NCBI GenBank assembly: GCA_020850595.1
Contig: JADZEK010000133.1
Location: 20,517 to 84,516, forward strand
Source: Anaerolineales bacterium
GTDB lineage: Bacteria; Chloroflexota; Anaerolineae; Anaerolineales; UBA6663
Reading direction: 5' to 3'
Length of the DNA stretch: 64,000 nt
The notes below the pieces were generated by a model. That model had not been told where the DNA came from. It was given only the letters and a program-made list of their open reading frames with translations, and did not search any database. The translations under genes and the position numbers were made by a program. Shown piece after piece: positions 33,926 to 43,220 of the stretch; position 1 is the first letter of the stretch; every line of letters begins with the position of its first letter.

Positions 33926-34192
33926 CTAGCCTTCGTCGGGGGCGAAGGGTTGCAACTGATAGCCGCCGCCCGGGCGCGGCGTTAGCTGCTGGACCTTCAG
34001 GTCGGCGGCGTCGAGCAGTTGCTGGCAGCGGGCCGAGAGCGCCTGGCCGCGCTCGTGCAGCGCGACCGAGTCGTCCAGCGTCAGGCTGCCCGCTTCCAGC
34101 CGGCTGACGATGTCTTCCAGCTCGGCGAAGGCGTCTTCAAAGCTCAGGGTCTCAAGCGGGGCGGCGGGTTTGGGCTTGGCCTTGGCAGGCAT
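33926..34192 (-). CDS. xseB: Exodeoxyribonuclease VII small subunit
   Basis: 88 aa, family length. Core LSFEDAFAELEDIVSRLEAG..TLDDSVALHERG with the two-helix hairpin that binds XseA, then CQQLLDAADLKVQQL. Several copies bind one XseA to form the single-strand-specific nuclease that cuts DNA to small oligonucleotides. Starts two bases past the xseA stop. Confidence 0.95.
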   Translation of the reverse strand: MPAKAKPKPAAPLETLSFEDAFAELEDIVSRLEAGSLTLDDSVALHERGQALSARCQQLLDAADLKVQQLTPRPGGGYQLQPFAPDEG

Positions 34193-34194
34193 GG

Positions 34195-35388
34195 TTATCC
34201 TTCAGCGAGAACGCGGGCGGCAAATTCGCCCGCGTGCACTTGCACGCGCAGGGTCTGGCCGGGCTGCACGGCGGCGGCCGCGCGCACCAGGTCGCCCGCC
34301 TCGGTGGTCACCACGGCATAGCCGCGCGCGAGCACGGCGCGCGGGTTCACGGTGTTCAGCGCTTGCTCCAGGCCGCGCCAGCGCGCCCGGTCGAGCGCCA
34401 GCCGGTGGTCGAGCGCGGCGGCGGCGCGGGCGGTCAGGTCATCCAGGCGTTGGCGGGCGCTGCGCAGTTGGTTGACGGGCGAGAAGCCGCGCAGTTGCGC
34501 TTGTTGGTTTGAGAGCGCCCAGGCTAGATCGCGCAGTTGGGCTTGCAGCGCTTCCGTCAGGCGCAGCGTCAGGGCGGCGCGATCTAGCTCCCACTGTTCG
34601 CGGTCGGGCGTCACCAGTTCGGCGGCGGCGGAGGGCGTGGGCGCGCGCAGGTCGGCGGCGAAGTCGGTCAGGGTGAAGTCGGTCTCGTGGCCGACGCCGC
34701 TCACCACGGGCACGGGGCAGGCCGCCACGGCCCGCACCACGCGCTCGTCGTTGAAGCCCCACAGGTCTTCCAGCGCGCCGCCGCCGCGCGCCACGATGAG
34801 CACGTCGGGCGCGGTCGCGGCGCAGGCGGCGAGGGCCGCCACGATCTGCGGCGGGGCGTCCAGGCCCTGCACGGCGGTGGGGGCCAAAACCACCTCGGCC
34901 AGCGGCCAGCGGCGGCGCAGGATGTTCAGGATGTCGCGCAGGGCGGCCCCGGCGGGCGAGGTGACCACGCCGATGCGGCGCGGCACGCTGGGCAGCGGGC
35001 GCTTGCGTTCGGGCGCGAACAGCCCTTCGCCTTCGAGTTGGGCCTTGAGGCGCAAGAATTCGCGGTAGAGCGCGCCTTCGCCCGCGGCCTGCAAGTGCAG
35101 CACGTCGAGCTGGTATTGGCCGCGCGCCTCGTACAGGGTGACGTTGCCCAGCGCCACGACCGCGTCGCCGTCGCGCGGCACGAACGGTTGGCGCTCGGCG
35201 CGGCTGCGCCACAGCACGCAGTTGACCTGCGCCCCGCCGTCCTTCAGCGAGAAGTACCAGTGGCCCGAAGGGTAGGCCTTGAAGCCGGAGATTTCGCCGC
35301 TGACGCGCAGGTCTTGCAGGCGGTAATCGGTTTCGAGCGCTTGTTTGACGTAGCGGTTGAGACTGCTGACCGTCCATAGGTCGGGCAT
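34195..35388 (-). CDS. xseA: Exodeoxyribonuclease VII large subunit
   Basis: 397 aa from ATG 35388. N-terminal OB domain (MPDLWTVSSLNRYV, VSGEISGFKAYPSGHWYFSL) binds ssDNA. The catalytic region has RIGVVTSPAGAALRDIL, DVLIVARGGGALEDLWGFND and GVGHETDFTLTDFAADLRAPTPSAAA, all diagnostic. A coiled C-terminus holds XseB. This start is preferred over a longer in-frame ORF running through the minisatellite because family homology begins here and a promoter (TTGACC-17-TACCAT) ends six bases upstream. Confidence 0.95.
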   Translation of the reverse strand: MPDLWTVSSLNRYVKQALETDYRLQDLRVSGEISGFKAYPSGHWYFSLKDGGAQVNCVLWRSRAERQPFVPRDGDAVVALGNVTLYEARGQYQLDVLHLQAAGEGALYREFLRLKAQLEGEGLFAPERKRPLPSVPRRIGVVTSPAGAALRDILNILRRRWPLAEVVLAPTAVQGLDAPPQIVAALAACAATAPDVLIVARGGGALEDLWGFNDERVVRAVAACPVPVVSGVGHETDFTLTDFAADLRAPTPSAAAELVTPDREQWELDRAALTLRLTEALQAQLRDLAWALSNQQAQLRGFSPVNQLRSARQRLDDLTARAAAALDHRLALDRARWRGLEQALNTVNPRAVLARGYAVVTTEAGDLVRAAAAVQPGQTLRVQVHAGEFAARVLAEG

Positions 35389-35394
35389 AGGCGG

Positions 35395-35423
35395 ATGGTA
35401 GACCAGAGGCGGCTTTTGGTCAA
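35395..35423 (-). promoter_or_regulatory. xseA: xseA promoter, leaderless
   Basis: Minus strand TTGACC (35423-35418), 17-base spacer, TACCAT (35400-35395), then six bases to the ATG. Best-formed leaderless promoter in the window. Confidence 0.6.
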
Positions 35424-35525
35424 TCGGAATCGGGCGAGGGGCGCGCCGGCCCGGCTCGGAATTCTGGACGAAATCAGCCAGATTGGCGAGCGCCACTGCC
35501 GCCACTGCTGCCACGTGATCTTTGA

Positions 35526-35785
35526 GAACTGGCATTACTGGCAGGGCGACCACGCGATGGCGGGGAACTGGCATTACTGGCAGGGCGACCACGCGATGGC
35601 GGGGAACTGGCATTACTGGCAGGGCGACCACGCGATGGCGGGGAACTGGCATTACTGGCAGAACGACCACGCGATGGTGGGGAACTGGCATTACTGGCAG
35701 AACGACCACGCGATGGCGGGGAACTGGTATTACTGGCAGGGCGACCACTTGAGGGCTGAGAACTGTCACTACTGGCAGGAGCGGC
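35526..35785 (+). repeat. 39-bp minisatellite, six copies plus partial
   Basis: Units start at 35526, 35565, 35604, 35643, 35682, 35721 and a partial at 35760. Period 39 = 3 x 13, so it is open in both directions (plus frame NWHYWQGDHAMAG; minus frame VVALPVMPVPRHR), which inflates ORFs. Copies 4-5 differ from 1-3 by GGC to AAC. No spacers, so not CRISPR. Nothing else is visible in the 583 bases between xseA and the methyltransferase except the promoter and operator noted. Confidence 0.9.
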
Positions 35786-35848
35786 CGGTCGTGGTTTGGC
35801 GGGGACGGATGCGGTTGGTAAAGGGCGTGGCGCGGCGTTGTGCTAAGG

Positions 35849-35872
35849 TATACTGTGGCAAACAAATGTTCG
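35849..35872 (+). promoter_or_regulatory. TATACT box and GAACATTTG operator before RM operon
   Basis: TATACT (35849-35854) followed by AAACAAATGTTCG (35860-35872), whose complement is CGAACATTTGTTT. This resembles the Gram-positive LexA site (CGAACRNRYGTTYG). The same core recurs in both phage-module promoters. Repressor control of the downstream operon is inferred. Confidence 0.4.
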
Positions 35873-35971
35873 ACTAGCAAGAGGTTGGGGAAATTTTAAG
35901 GTTAGCACTTTTTTCCAGCCGTTATGCTAGAACGACGCGATTATGGCCGATAAACGAGCGAGTGAGCGACG

Positions 35972-37594
35972 ATGCCTTCTTTGAACTGGATTGGGCGCGA
36001 GGCAGTGGAGCGCCACCACACGACGGTGCCGTTTCATTTGCTGCGGGCGGAGCCGGCGCTTTCGGTGGGGCCGGCGGACAGCGGGAACTTGCTGGTGGAG
36101 GGCGACAACCTGGTGGCGCTGAAGGCGCTGCTGCCGTTTTACGCGGGGCAGGTGAAGTGCATTTACATTGACCCGCCTTACAACACGGGCAATGAGGGCT
36201 GGGTTTACAACGACAACGTAAACAGCCCACAGATGCAAGAGTGGTTAGGAAAGGTAGTCGGCACGCAAGGTGAGGACCTGAGCCGCCACGACAAGTGGTT
36301 GTGCATGATGTATCCTCGCCTCCTACTTCTGCGAGAGCTACTTAGCAGCGACGGGGCGATTTTTATTAGCATTGACGACAATGAGGCGGCTCGCCTTAGA
36401 CTAGTAGCGGACGAGATATTTGGCGAGCAAAACTTTATTGCGAATATCGTCTGGCAAAAGAAACAGTCGCCCCAGAATGATGCCATCAACATATCAGATA
36501 TGCACGACCACATATTAGTTTATGCCAAAAGGGCGAAGCAAAATCGGAATGATCCCAAAGGTTGGCAACGGAATCTACTATCAGCAGGGGAAACTCAAAG
36601 TCAACGATATGCCAACCCCGACAATGATCCACTCGGACCTTGGGCTTCCGCCGACCTAACGGTCAATAAAACGGCAGATGAACGCCCCAACCTATACTAC
36701 GCAATAAAGAACCCTAACACGGGTAAGGATGTCTGGCCTCCATCACGCCGTCGCACATGGATATTTGAGAAGACTGTGCTTGAACGTTTGGTCGCGGAGG
36801 GTCGTGTTTGGTGGGGTATTAGTGGTACAAATGTTCCCCGCTTGAAGAAGTATTACAAAAAGGATGGTGGCCTAGTTCCCTCAACTTGGTGGCCGCGAGA
36901 GATAGCGGGTGACAATCAAGAGGCGCGGCGTGAAATTCGTCGCATATTTGGAGACACTGAGGATGACGTATTCCCGACCCCAAAACCTGTCCGCTTGGTG
37001 CAACGCATTCTCGAGCTTGCGTCGCAACCTGGTGACATCATCCTTGATTCTTTCGCGGGCAGCGGCACAACGGGCCATGCTGTCTTGCAGCTAAATAAGG
37101 CAGGCGGTAATCGTCGGTTCATCCTTACAGAAATGGAGCCGACTGTAGCGCGCACTGCTACCGCAGAGAGATTGCGGCGTGTAATCGAAGGCTATGCAAA
37201 CATAGAGGGGTTGGCTGGCGGCTTCCAATACTGTACCCTCGGCCCCACGCTGTTCGACGCGGAGGGGCATATACGCGCTGAGGTGGGTTACGGAGAGCTA
37301 GCGCGGTTGGTCTTTTTTAGCGAAACGGGGGCGGCGCTGCCGAAGCCCAAGAACGGCCAGACGCCACTGCTGGGGGTGCACAACGGCACAGCGGTCTATT
37401 TGCTGTATAACGGCATCCTGAAAGACAAGTCGGCGGCGGGGGGCAACGCGCTGACGCGGGCGGTGCTGGCGGGGCTGCCGGCGCACGCCGGGCCGAGGGT
37501 GATCTATGGCACGCGCTGCCTGCTAAGCGCGGAAAGGCTGCGCCAAGTGGGCGTGACGTTCAAGCAGATTCCGACGGCGCTGAGGGTGGAGTAG
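35972..37594 (+). CDS. Type III-like DNA methyltransferase (Mod)
   Basis: 540 aa. Catalytic motif IV IYIDPPYNTGNEGW (about residues 65-78) precedes motif I DSFAGSGTTGHAV (about 357-369), the order of beta-class N6-adenine methyltransferases used by type III systems. The stretch between them is the target recognition region. Bases about 36210-37230 are clearly AT-richer than the rest of the gene, which suggests acquisition of a new recognition core. The GC-rich C-terminal 100 residues look Mod-specific. Four bases upstream of the helicase-nuclease gene; both form one RM operon with a terminator at 40274. Confidence 0.92.
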   Translation: MPSLNWIGREAVERHHTTVPFHLLRAEPALSVGPADSGNLLVEGDNLVALKALLPFYAGQVKCIYIDPPYNTGNEGWVYNDNVNSPQMQEWLGKVVGTQGEDLSRHDKWLCMMYPRLLLLRELLSSDGAIFISIDDNEAARLRLVADEIFGEQNFIANIVWQKKQSPQNDAINISDMHDHILVYAKRAKQNRNDPKGWQRNLLSAGETQSQRYANPDNDPLGPWASADLTVNKTADERPNLYYAIKNPNTGKDVWPPSRRRTWIFEKTVLERLVAEGRVWWGISGTNVPRLKKYYKKDGGLVPSTWWPREIAGDNQEARREIRRIFGDTEDDVFPTPKPVRLVQRILELASQPGDIILDSFAGSGTTGHAVLQLNKAGGNRRFILTEMEPTVARTATAERLRRVIEGYANIEGLAGGFQYCTLGPTLFDAEGHIRAEVGYGELARLVFFSETGAALPKPKNGQTPLLGVHNGTAVYLLYNGILKDKSAAGGNALTRAVLAGLPAHAGPRVIYGTRCLLSAERLRQVGVTFKQIPTALRVE

Positions 37595-37597
37595 ACC

Positions 37598-40240
37598 ATG
37601 CCGGAACTCAAGGGGTACCAACGCGACGCGCTAGACGCGCTGCGCGAGTATTTTCAGGAGTGCACGCGCACGAATAACCCCGGCACGGCGTTCTATACCA
37701 TCACCGATAAACGGCTGGGACAGGGGCTGGCTTACCGGCCGGTGGAGGGGCTGCGCGGCCTGCCGTATGTGTGCGTGCGCATCCCCACGGGCGGCGGCAA
37801 GACGGTGGTGGCGTGCCACGCGGTGGGGCTGGCGACGCAAGAACTGCTGCACGCCCTGCGGTCGGTGGTGGTGTGGCTGGCGCCGTCAAACACGATTGTG
37901 CGGCAAACGCTGGTGGCGCTGCGCGACCGGCGGCACTTCTACCGGCAGGCGCTGGAAGCGGCGTTGGGGCCGATCACGGTCTTGGAGGTGGGCGAGGCGC
38001 TGGAGGCGCCGAAAGCCACGCTGGACACCGAGACGGTGATTATCGTGGCGACGCTGCAAGCCTTTCGGGTGGAAGAAACGCTGGGGCGCAAGGTGTACGA
38101 GCAAAACGGGGCGCTGATGCACCACTTTGAAGGCTGGCCGGATAACCTGCTGCGCCCGCTGCGGGACGCCGCCACGGGGCAAGTAACGTACTCGCTGGCA
38201 AACGTGCTGCGGTTGCGGTCGCCGATTGTGATTGTGGATGAGGCGCACAACGCGCGCACGCCGCTGTCGTTCGAGACGCTGACGCGGCTAAACCCGGCGT
38301 GCATCTTGGAGTTCACGGCCACGCCGGACACGCAGCGCAGCCCAAGCAACGTGTTGTACACAGTGTCGGCGGCGGAGTTGAAGGCCGAGCACATGATTAA
38401 GCTGCCGGTGCAGTTTCACCGGCGGGAGAACTGGCAAGACCTGCTGGCGGACGCGATGCACGCCTACGAGGAGTTGGACGCGGAAGCGCGGCTGGAGCAA
38501 CAGGCGACGGGGGAATATATTCGGCCGATCATGCTCATTCAGGCCCAACCGCGGCGGGGGGCAGCGCCGGTAACAGTAGAAGTGGTGCGGCAGGAGTTGA
38601 TCGAAAACCATCGTATCCGCGCCGAGGAGATCAAGGAGGCCACTGGGGAGAACAACGAGCTGTACGACATCCCCGACCTGAAAGACCCGAAGTGCCCGGT
38701 GCGCTACATCATCACGGTGCAGGCCTTGCGCGAGGGGTGGGACTGCCCGTTCGCCTATGTGCTGTGCAGCGTGGCGGAATTGCGCGCCTCGACGGCGGTG
38801 GAGCAGATCTTGGGGCGAGTGCTGCGGATGCCGAACGCGACGAAGAAGCAGCGGCCGGCGCTAAACCGGGCGTATGCTTTCGCGACCTCGGCCAGTTTCA
38901 AGGAAACGGCGGAGGCGCTGGCCGACGCGCTGATTGAAAACGGGTTCAACCGCCAGGAAGCGGCAGACTTGATCGCGGCGACGCCGGAAGTGGAACGGCC
39001 CCCGATGTTGGACACCTTGAAACCAACGGCGCGGGCAACTTTTGGCGCGGCGTTGGATGTGACGGCGCTACCGCCCGAAACAGCGGCCAAGCTGACCATA
39101 GAAGCGGCCAGCGGGCAGGTAGTCTTCGCGGGCGCAATGACGGCCCGCGACCACGAAGCCATTGCGCAACAACTCAGCGATCCGCGCGACCAGGCCGCAT
39201 TGGACGATTTGCGCCGGGAGACGCAAGGATTCTCGATCTTCCAACCCACCACGGGGCTGACCAACCGACCACTTAGCCCAGCCGAGCGCGGCGAAACGCT
39301 GGCGGTGCCGGTGCTGGCATACCGGCAAGGCGAATTACTCGAACCATTTGAGCAATCGCATTTCACAGAGGTGGACTGGAACCTGGCGAATGCCGACGCG
39401 GCATTGACCGAGGCCGAATTTGCCTCCACCGAGAGCGGCGCACAAACCGCCGAGATTGACGTGACCGAGAGCGGCAAGGTCAAAGTCGAAGTGGTTGCGC
39501 TGCAAGAGCTGCGCGAGCGACAGATGACGCTGGACCTGGGACGCTGGGACACCGGCCAGTTGATCTTGTGGCTAGAGCGGCACATCGCGCATATTGACCT
39601 GGACTCAAGTGAGGTAGGCCGCTTTCTGGAGCGGATGCTGCGGGCGCTGATGATGGAGCGCGGCCTGAGCCTGGACTATCTGGTACACCACAAACTGAGA
39701 CTACGGCAGGCAGCCGAGCAGAAGATCAATGGGTATCGGCAGACCGTGTATCGGACGGAGTACAACCAAATCCGGCTATTGAAGGATGAACAACCGCTGC
39801 TAGAGGTGTCCCCGGAGTTGGTGTTTACGTTCGACCCGCAAGCGTATGGGTGGACCACGCTCTACCAGGGCAGCTATCAGTTTCAGAAACACTACTACCC
39901 CCAGGTGGGCAATTTGCGCGGCACGGGCGAGGAATACGAATGCGCGCTGCGGCTGGACCAGACGCCGGAGGTGGCCTATTGGGTGCGAAACGTGGAACGC
40001 AAAAACTCGTTCTGGCTGCAAACCAGCACGGATAAGTTCTACCCAGATTTCGTATGCCAACTGACGGACGGGCGGTATCTGGTGGTGGAATACAAGGGTG
40101 AGGACAGGGCGGATAACAAAGACAGCACGGAAAAAGAGACGCTCGGGTTGTATTGGGCGGCCCGGAGCAAGGGGCGCTGCGTGTTCGTGATGGTCAAGGA
40201 CCAGGATTGGGGCGCGATTCGGCAGGCGATAGCGGTCTGA
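37598..40240 (+). CDS. Type III-like restriction enzyme Res subunit
   Basis: 880 aa. N-terminal DEAD/SF2 helicase: CVRIPTGGGKTVVA (Walker A), IVIVDEAHNA (motif II DEAH), EFTATP (III), and EQILGRVLRMP (VI). C-terminal nuclease PD-(D/E)xK with FYPDFVCQLTDGRYLVVEYKGE (key residues PD...E-K, about residues 824-845). It translocates along DNA and cuts when two head-to-head unmethylated sites meet. Length matches Res. GC-rich throughout, unlike the core of Mod. Terminator follows. Confidence 0.93.
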   Translation: MPELKGYQRDALDALREYFQECTRTNNPGTAFYTITDKRLGQGLAYRPVEGLRGLPYVCVRIPTGGGKTVVACHAVGLATQELLHALRSVVVWLAPSNTIVRQTLVALRDRRHFYRQALEAALGPITVLEVGEALEAPKATLDTETVIIVATLQAFRVEETLGRKVYEQNGALMHHFEGWPDNLLRPLRDAATGQVTYSLANVLRLRSPIVIVDEAHNARTPLSFETLTRLNPACILEFTATPDTQRSPSNVLYTVSAAELKAEHMIKLPVQFHRRENWQDLLADAMHAYEELDAEARLEQQATGEYIRPIMLIQAQPRRGAAPVTVEVVRQELIENHRIRAEEIKEATGENNELYDIPDLKDPKCPVRYIITVQALREGWDCPFAYVLCSVAELRASTAVEQILGRVLRMPNATKKQRPALNRAYAFATSASFKETAEALADALIENGFNRQEAADLIAATPEVERPPMLDTLKPTARATFGAALDVTALPPETAAKLTIEAASGQVVFAGAMTARDHEAIAQQLSDPRDQAALDDLRRETQGFSIFQPTTGLTNRPLSPAERGETLAVPVLAYRQGELLEPFEQSHFTEVDWNLANADAALTEAEFASTESGAQTAEIDVTESGKVKVEVVALQELRERQMTLDLGRWDTGQLILWLERHIAHIDLDSSEVGRFLERMLRALMMERGLSLDYLVHHKLRLRQAAEQKINGYRQTVYRTEYNQIRLLKDEQPLLEVSPELVFTFDPQAYGWTTLYQGSYQFQKHYYPQVGNLRGTGEEYECALRLDQTPEVAYWVRNVERKNSFWLQTSTDKFYPDFVCQLTDGRYLVVEYKGEDRADNKDSTEKETLGLYWAARSKGRCVFVMVKDQDWGAIRQAIAV

Positions 40241-40273
40241 GCTTTCAACGTTGGCCGCGTTGCTGTCCAAATC

Positions 40274-40313
40274 AAACCGGCCGGGCGCGCGCACGAGGCG
40301 GCCCGGCCGGTTT
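40274..40313 (+). terminator. Terminator of RM operon
   Basis: Perfect 13-bp stem AAACCGGCCGGGC (40274-40286) / GCCCGGCCGGTTT (40301-40313) with TTTCCATTCT after it. Confidence 0.75.
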
Positions 40314-40411
40314 CCATTCTCTGGCTGGTGAGCCCCCACCACGCGCCCGCGTCGCCGCTGGGGCAGGGCGCGGCCGGGGTCTCGCTCGCCCCCTGACTCC
40401 GGCGAGTGCTT

Positions 40412-40417
40412 TATACT
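40412..40417 (+). promoter_or_regulatory. TATACT -10 box, leaderless start
   Basis: Six bases before ATG 40424 of the binding-protein gene; decides against the upstream in-frame start at 40406. Confidence 0.5.
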
Positions 40418-40423
40418 AGGCGC

Positions 40424-41725
40424 ATGCCTCGCTGGCCCGTTCGCCTGATCTGCCTGCTCGCGCTGGTCGCCGCCGCGTGTGGCTCTGGGCCGACCGCTAC
40501 GGCGCCCGCCGTCACGGTCACCAGCGCCGCCGGCACCCCGGCGGTCACCACGCCCGCCCAGACGGCCGCGCCCGGCACCGCCGAGCCAACCAGCAGCGCG
40601 CCGGGGCGGCTGCGCCTGTGGCTGCCGCCCGAGCTGACGCCGGACGTGAACACCCCCGGCGGGCGCGTGCTGGCCGCGCAGTTCCAGGCTTTCGAGCAGG
40701 CGCACCCCGGCAGCGTGGTCGAGATTCGCACCAAGGCGGCCACCGGCGTAGGCGGCCTGCTCAATGCGCTGGTCACCGCCGCCAACGTGGCCCCCAGCAT
40801 CTTGCCCGACATCGTGGCGCTGCGGCGCGATGACCTGGCCCTGGCCGCGGAGGCCGGGCTGGTCGAGCCGCTGGAGGGTTTTGTGCCCGCCGCGACCCTG
40901 GCCGATCTGTACCCCTTCGCGCAGGGGCTGGGGCGGGTGAACGGCGTTTGGGTGGGCCTGCCGTTCGCGGCGGATGCGCGCGTGCTGGCGTATGCCACCA
41001 CCTTCTACCCCACGCCGCCCACGCTCTGGAGCGACGTGGATGTGGGCGTGTATGTGCTCCCCGGCGGTGAGCCGACCGCGCTGACGCTGCTCAGCGGCTA
41101 CCTGGCGCGCGGCGGCACGCTGGCCGATGACGCCGGCGCGCCGCACCTGGATACCAGCGTCTTGGCCGCTACGCTCCAGGAGTATCAGGGGCTGGAAAGC
41201 ATCGGCCGCCTGCCGCTCACCACGCTCGACTATGTGGACGCGGCCGGCACCTGGCAGGCGCTGCGCCAGCGGCAGGCCGCGCTGGTGGCGACCTCGGCGC
41301 AGCAGTTCCTCGGCGAGCAAGGCGCCTCCGGCGGCGTGGCGATGACGCTGCTGCCCACCGCGGGCCAGCCCAGCCTGGCGCTGGCCGATGGCTGGAGTTG
41401 GGCGCTGGTGAACCTCGGATCTGACCAACACACGCTGGCGGCCGAGCTGCTCAACGACTTGCTGGCCCCCGCCCAGCACGCCGTGTGGACCGAGGCGGCC
41501 GGGGTGCTGCCCACGCGCGCGGCCACGCTGGCCGCCTGGAAAAACGCGCACCTGGCTGAGCAGGCCGGCGTGGTGCTGGCTCGGGCGCAGCTTCAGCCCG
41601 CCGGCGCGGTGCTGGGCGTCGTCGGCCCCGCGCTGCGCCAGGCGCTGGCCGAGGTGGTCAGCGGGCGGGCCACGCCGTTCGCGGCCGCTACCGTGGCGGC
41701 CGAAGCGGTGGCGGGCGGAGGCTAA
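40424..41725 (+). CDS. Sugar-type extracellular solute-binding lipoprotein
   Basis: 433 aa from ATG 40424. Lipobox VAAACG (Cys about 20) with a Thr/Ala-rich linker. The mature protein fits the family 1 binding-protein fold: RLRLWLPPEL, GGRVLAAQFQAFEQAHPGSVVEIR, DIVALRRDDLALAAEAGLVEPLEGF, NGVWVGLPFAADARVLAYATTF. It would deliver a sugar or oligosaccharide to an ABC permease, but no permease or ATPase gene is adjacent. Six bases separate it from glycerate kinase, so the pair is cotranscribed. Confidence 0.82.
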   Translation: MPRWPVRLICLLALVAAACGSGPTATAPAVTVTSAAGTPAVTTPAQTAAPGTAEPTSSAPGRLRLWLPPELTPDVNTPGGRVLAAQFQAFEQAHPGSVVEIRTKAATGVGGLLNALVTAANVAPSILPDIVALRRDDLALAAEAGLVEPLEGFVPAATLADLYPFAQGLGRVNGVWVGLPFAADARVLAYATTFYPTPPTLWSDVDVGVYVLPGGEPTALTLLSGYLARGGTLADDAGAPHLDTSVLAATLQEYQGLESIGRLPLTTLDYVDAAGTWQALRQRQAALVATSAQQFLGEQGASGGVAMTLLPTAGQPSLALADGWSWALVNLGSDQHTLAAELLNDLLAPAQHAVWTEAAGVLPTRAATLAAWKNAHLAEQAGVVLARAQLQPAGAVLGVVGPALRQALAEVVSGRATPFAAATVAAEAVAGGG

Positions 41726-41731
41726 GACGGC

Positions 41732-43057
41732 ATGACCGGCTGGGGGCCGAAGTTTGACCAGCATCGCGCGCACCTCAGCGCCATCCGCGCGGCGGCGCTG
41801 GCCGCGGTAGACCCGGCCGCGGCCGTGCGCGCGCATCTCGCGCCCGCCGATTGGGAGGGCGCGGCCAACGTCTACCTGGTGGGCGCGGGCAAGGCGGGCG
41901 TGCCCATGGCGCTGGCGGCGGCCGCGCTGCTGGGGCCGCGCCTGACGGCGGGCGTGGTGGTCGCGCCCCGCGCGCCGGGGCCGGACATCGCCGTGCCGCC
42001 CACGCTCAGCTTTGTGGAGGGCGGCCACCCACAACCCACCACCGGCAGCCTGGCCGGCGGGCGGGCCGTGGCGGCGCTGCTCACGCGCGCCGCGCCGGGC
42101 GACCTGGTGGTGGTCGTCATCAGCGGCGGCGGGTCGGCCCTGCTGGAACTGCCGCGCCCCGGCGTGTCGCTCGACGATCTGCGCCAGACCAACCGCGCGC
42201 TACTGCGCTCCGGCGCGGCCATCCACGAGATCAATCTGATCCGCGCGCAGCTCTCGCAGCTCAAGGGCGGGGGGCTGGCGCGGCTGGCGCACCCGGCGCG
42301 CACGCTGGCGCTGATCCTCTCGGATGTGGTCGGCAACCCGCTCGCCAGCATCGCCAGCGGCCCGACCGTGGTGGACGCGCCGCCCGAAGCGACCGCAGCG
42401 CTGGCGGTGGTGGAGCGCTACGGGCTGCGCGACCAACTGCCCGCGGGCGCGCTCTACTACCTCACCCACGGCACCGGCCCGCTGCCCGGCGAAGCGCCGC
42501 GGGTGGAGAACCGCCTGGTCGGCTCCAACCGCCAGGCGGGGGAGGCGGCGGCCGCCGCCGCGCGCGAGTTGGGCTTCGCGGCCGAGTGGCTGGGCGATGA
42601 CTGGCAGGGCGAGGCGCGCGACCTGGGCCGGCGCCTGGCCGAGCTGGCCTGCCGCGCGCCGGGGCCTAGCCCGCTGCGGCGGCGCGCCGCGCCGCTCGCG
42701 GCGGATCAGCGGCCGCGCTGCCTGGTGGCGGGCGGTGAGAGCACCGTGACGGTGCGCGGCGCGGGCCGGGGCGGGCGCAACCAGGAGGCGGCGCTCGGCG
42801 CGGCGCGGGTAATTGACAGCCTGCCGAACATCGCCATCGCCGCCATCGCCACCGACGGCGTGGACGGCCCGACCGACGCGGCCGGCGCGCTGGTGACGGG
42901 CGACACGCTGCGCCGCGCCCGCGCCCTCGGCCTGGACGTGGCGCGCGCCCTGGCCGAGAACGACAGCTACCCGTGCCTGGAGGCGCTCGGCGCGCTGCTG
43001 TTCACCGGCCCCACCGGCACCAACGTGGGCGATTTGCTGGTCGGGCTGGTGTATTAG
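41732..43057 (+). CDS. Glycerate 2-kinase (MOFRL family)
   Basis: 441 aa. N-terminal DUF4147 domain (VYLVGAGKAGVPMALAA, VEGGHPQPTTGSLAGG, VVISGGGSALLELP, LRSGAAIHEINLIRAQLSQLKGGGLA, LSDVVGNPLASIASGPTV) and C-terminal MOFRL domain (VAGGESTVTVRGAGRGGRNQE, DGVDGPTDAAGALV, GPTGTNVGDL). All are standard for type-2 glycerate kinases, which phosphorylate glycerate at C2 for entry into glycolysis. GGAGGC lies upstream. Confidence 0.93.
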   Translation: MTGWGPKFDQHRAHLSAIRAAALAAVDPAAAVRAHLAPADWEGAANVYLVGAGKAGVPMALAAAALLGPRLTAGVVVAPRAPGPDIAVPPTLSFVEGGHPQPTTGSLAGGRAVAALLTRAAPGDLVVVVISGGGSALLELPRPGVSLDDLRQTNRALLRSGAAIHEINLIRAQLSQLKGGGLARLAHPARTLALILSDVVGNPLASIASGPTVVDAPPEATAALAVVERYGLRDQLPAGALYYLTHGTGPLPGEAPRVENRLVGSNRQAGEAAAAAARELGFAAEWLGDDWQGEARDLGRRLAELACRAPGPSPLRRRAAPLAADQRPRCLVAGGESTVTVRGAGRGGRNQEAALGAARVIDSLPNIAIAAIATDGVDGPTDAAGALVTGDTLRRARALGLDVARALAENDSYPCLEALGALLFTGPTGTNVGDLLVGLVY

Positions 43058-43069
43058 GAACCAGGGGAT

Positions 43070-43115
43070 TTTTGCCACGAATTACCACGAATTTAGGGCG
43101 AATGGGCACGAATGG
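43070..43115 (+). repeat. CACGAAT dispersed repeat
   Basis: TTTTTGCCACGAATTACCACGAAT, then CGAATGGGCACGAATGGG. Same family as 9211-9235 and 49215-49258. It lies in the gap before the phosphoglucomutase gene. Confidence 0.6.
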
Positions 43116-43157
43116 GGGCGGCGGGCAGGTGACCGGCGGACGTAAGAGCCTCTCAGT

Positions 43158-43163
43158 TATAAT
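43158..43163 (+). promoter_or_regulatory. TATAAT -10 box upstream of phosphohexomutase
   Basis: TATAAT 57 bases before ATG 43221; no clear -35. Confidence 0.4.
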
Positions 43164-43220
43164 CGCCGGGCAGAGCGCGTTGCGCGTTTATCAATTCATA
43201 GGCTTGTCACGACATAAGCG

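Noticed and set aside
35526..35785. Possible CRISPR array
   Set aside because: The 39-base units are contiguous without spacers.
35389..35880. 164-codon upstream extension of xseA through the minisatellite
   Set aside because: The repeat period is a multiple of three, so it is open in many frames; XseA family similarity starts at 35388, where a promoter also ends.
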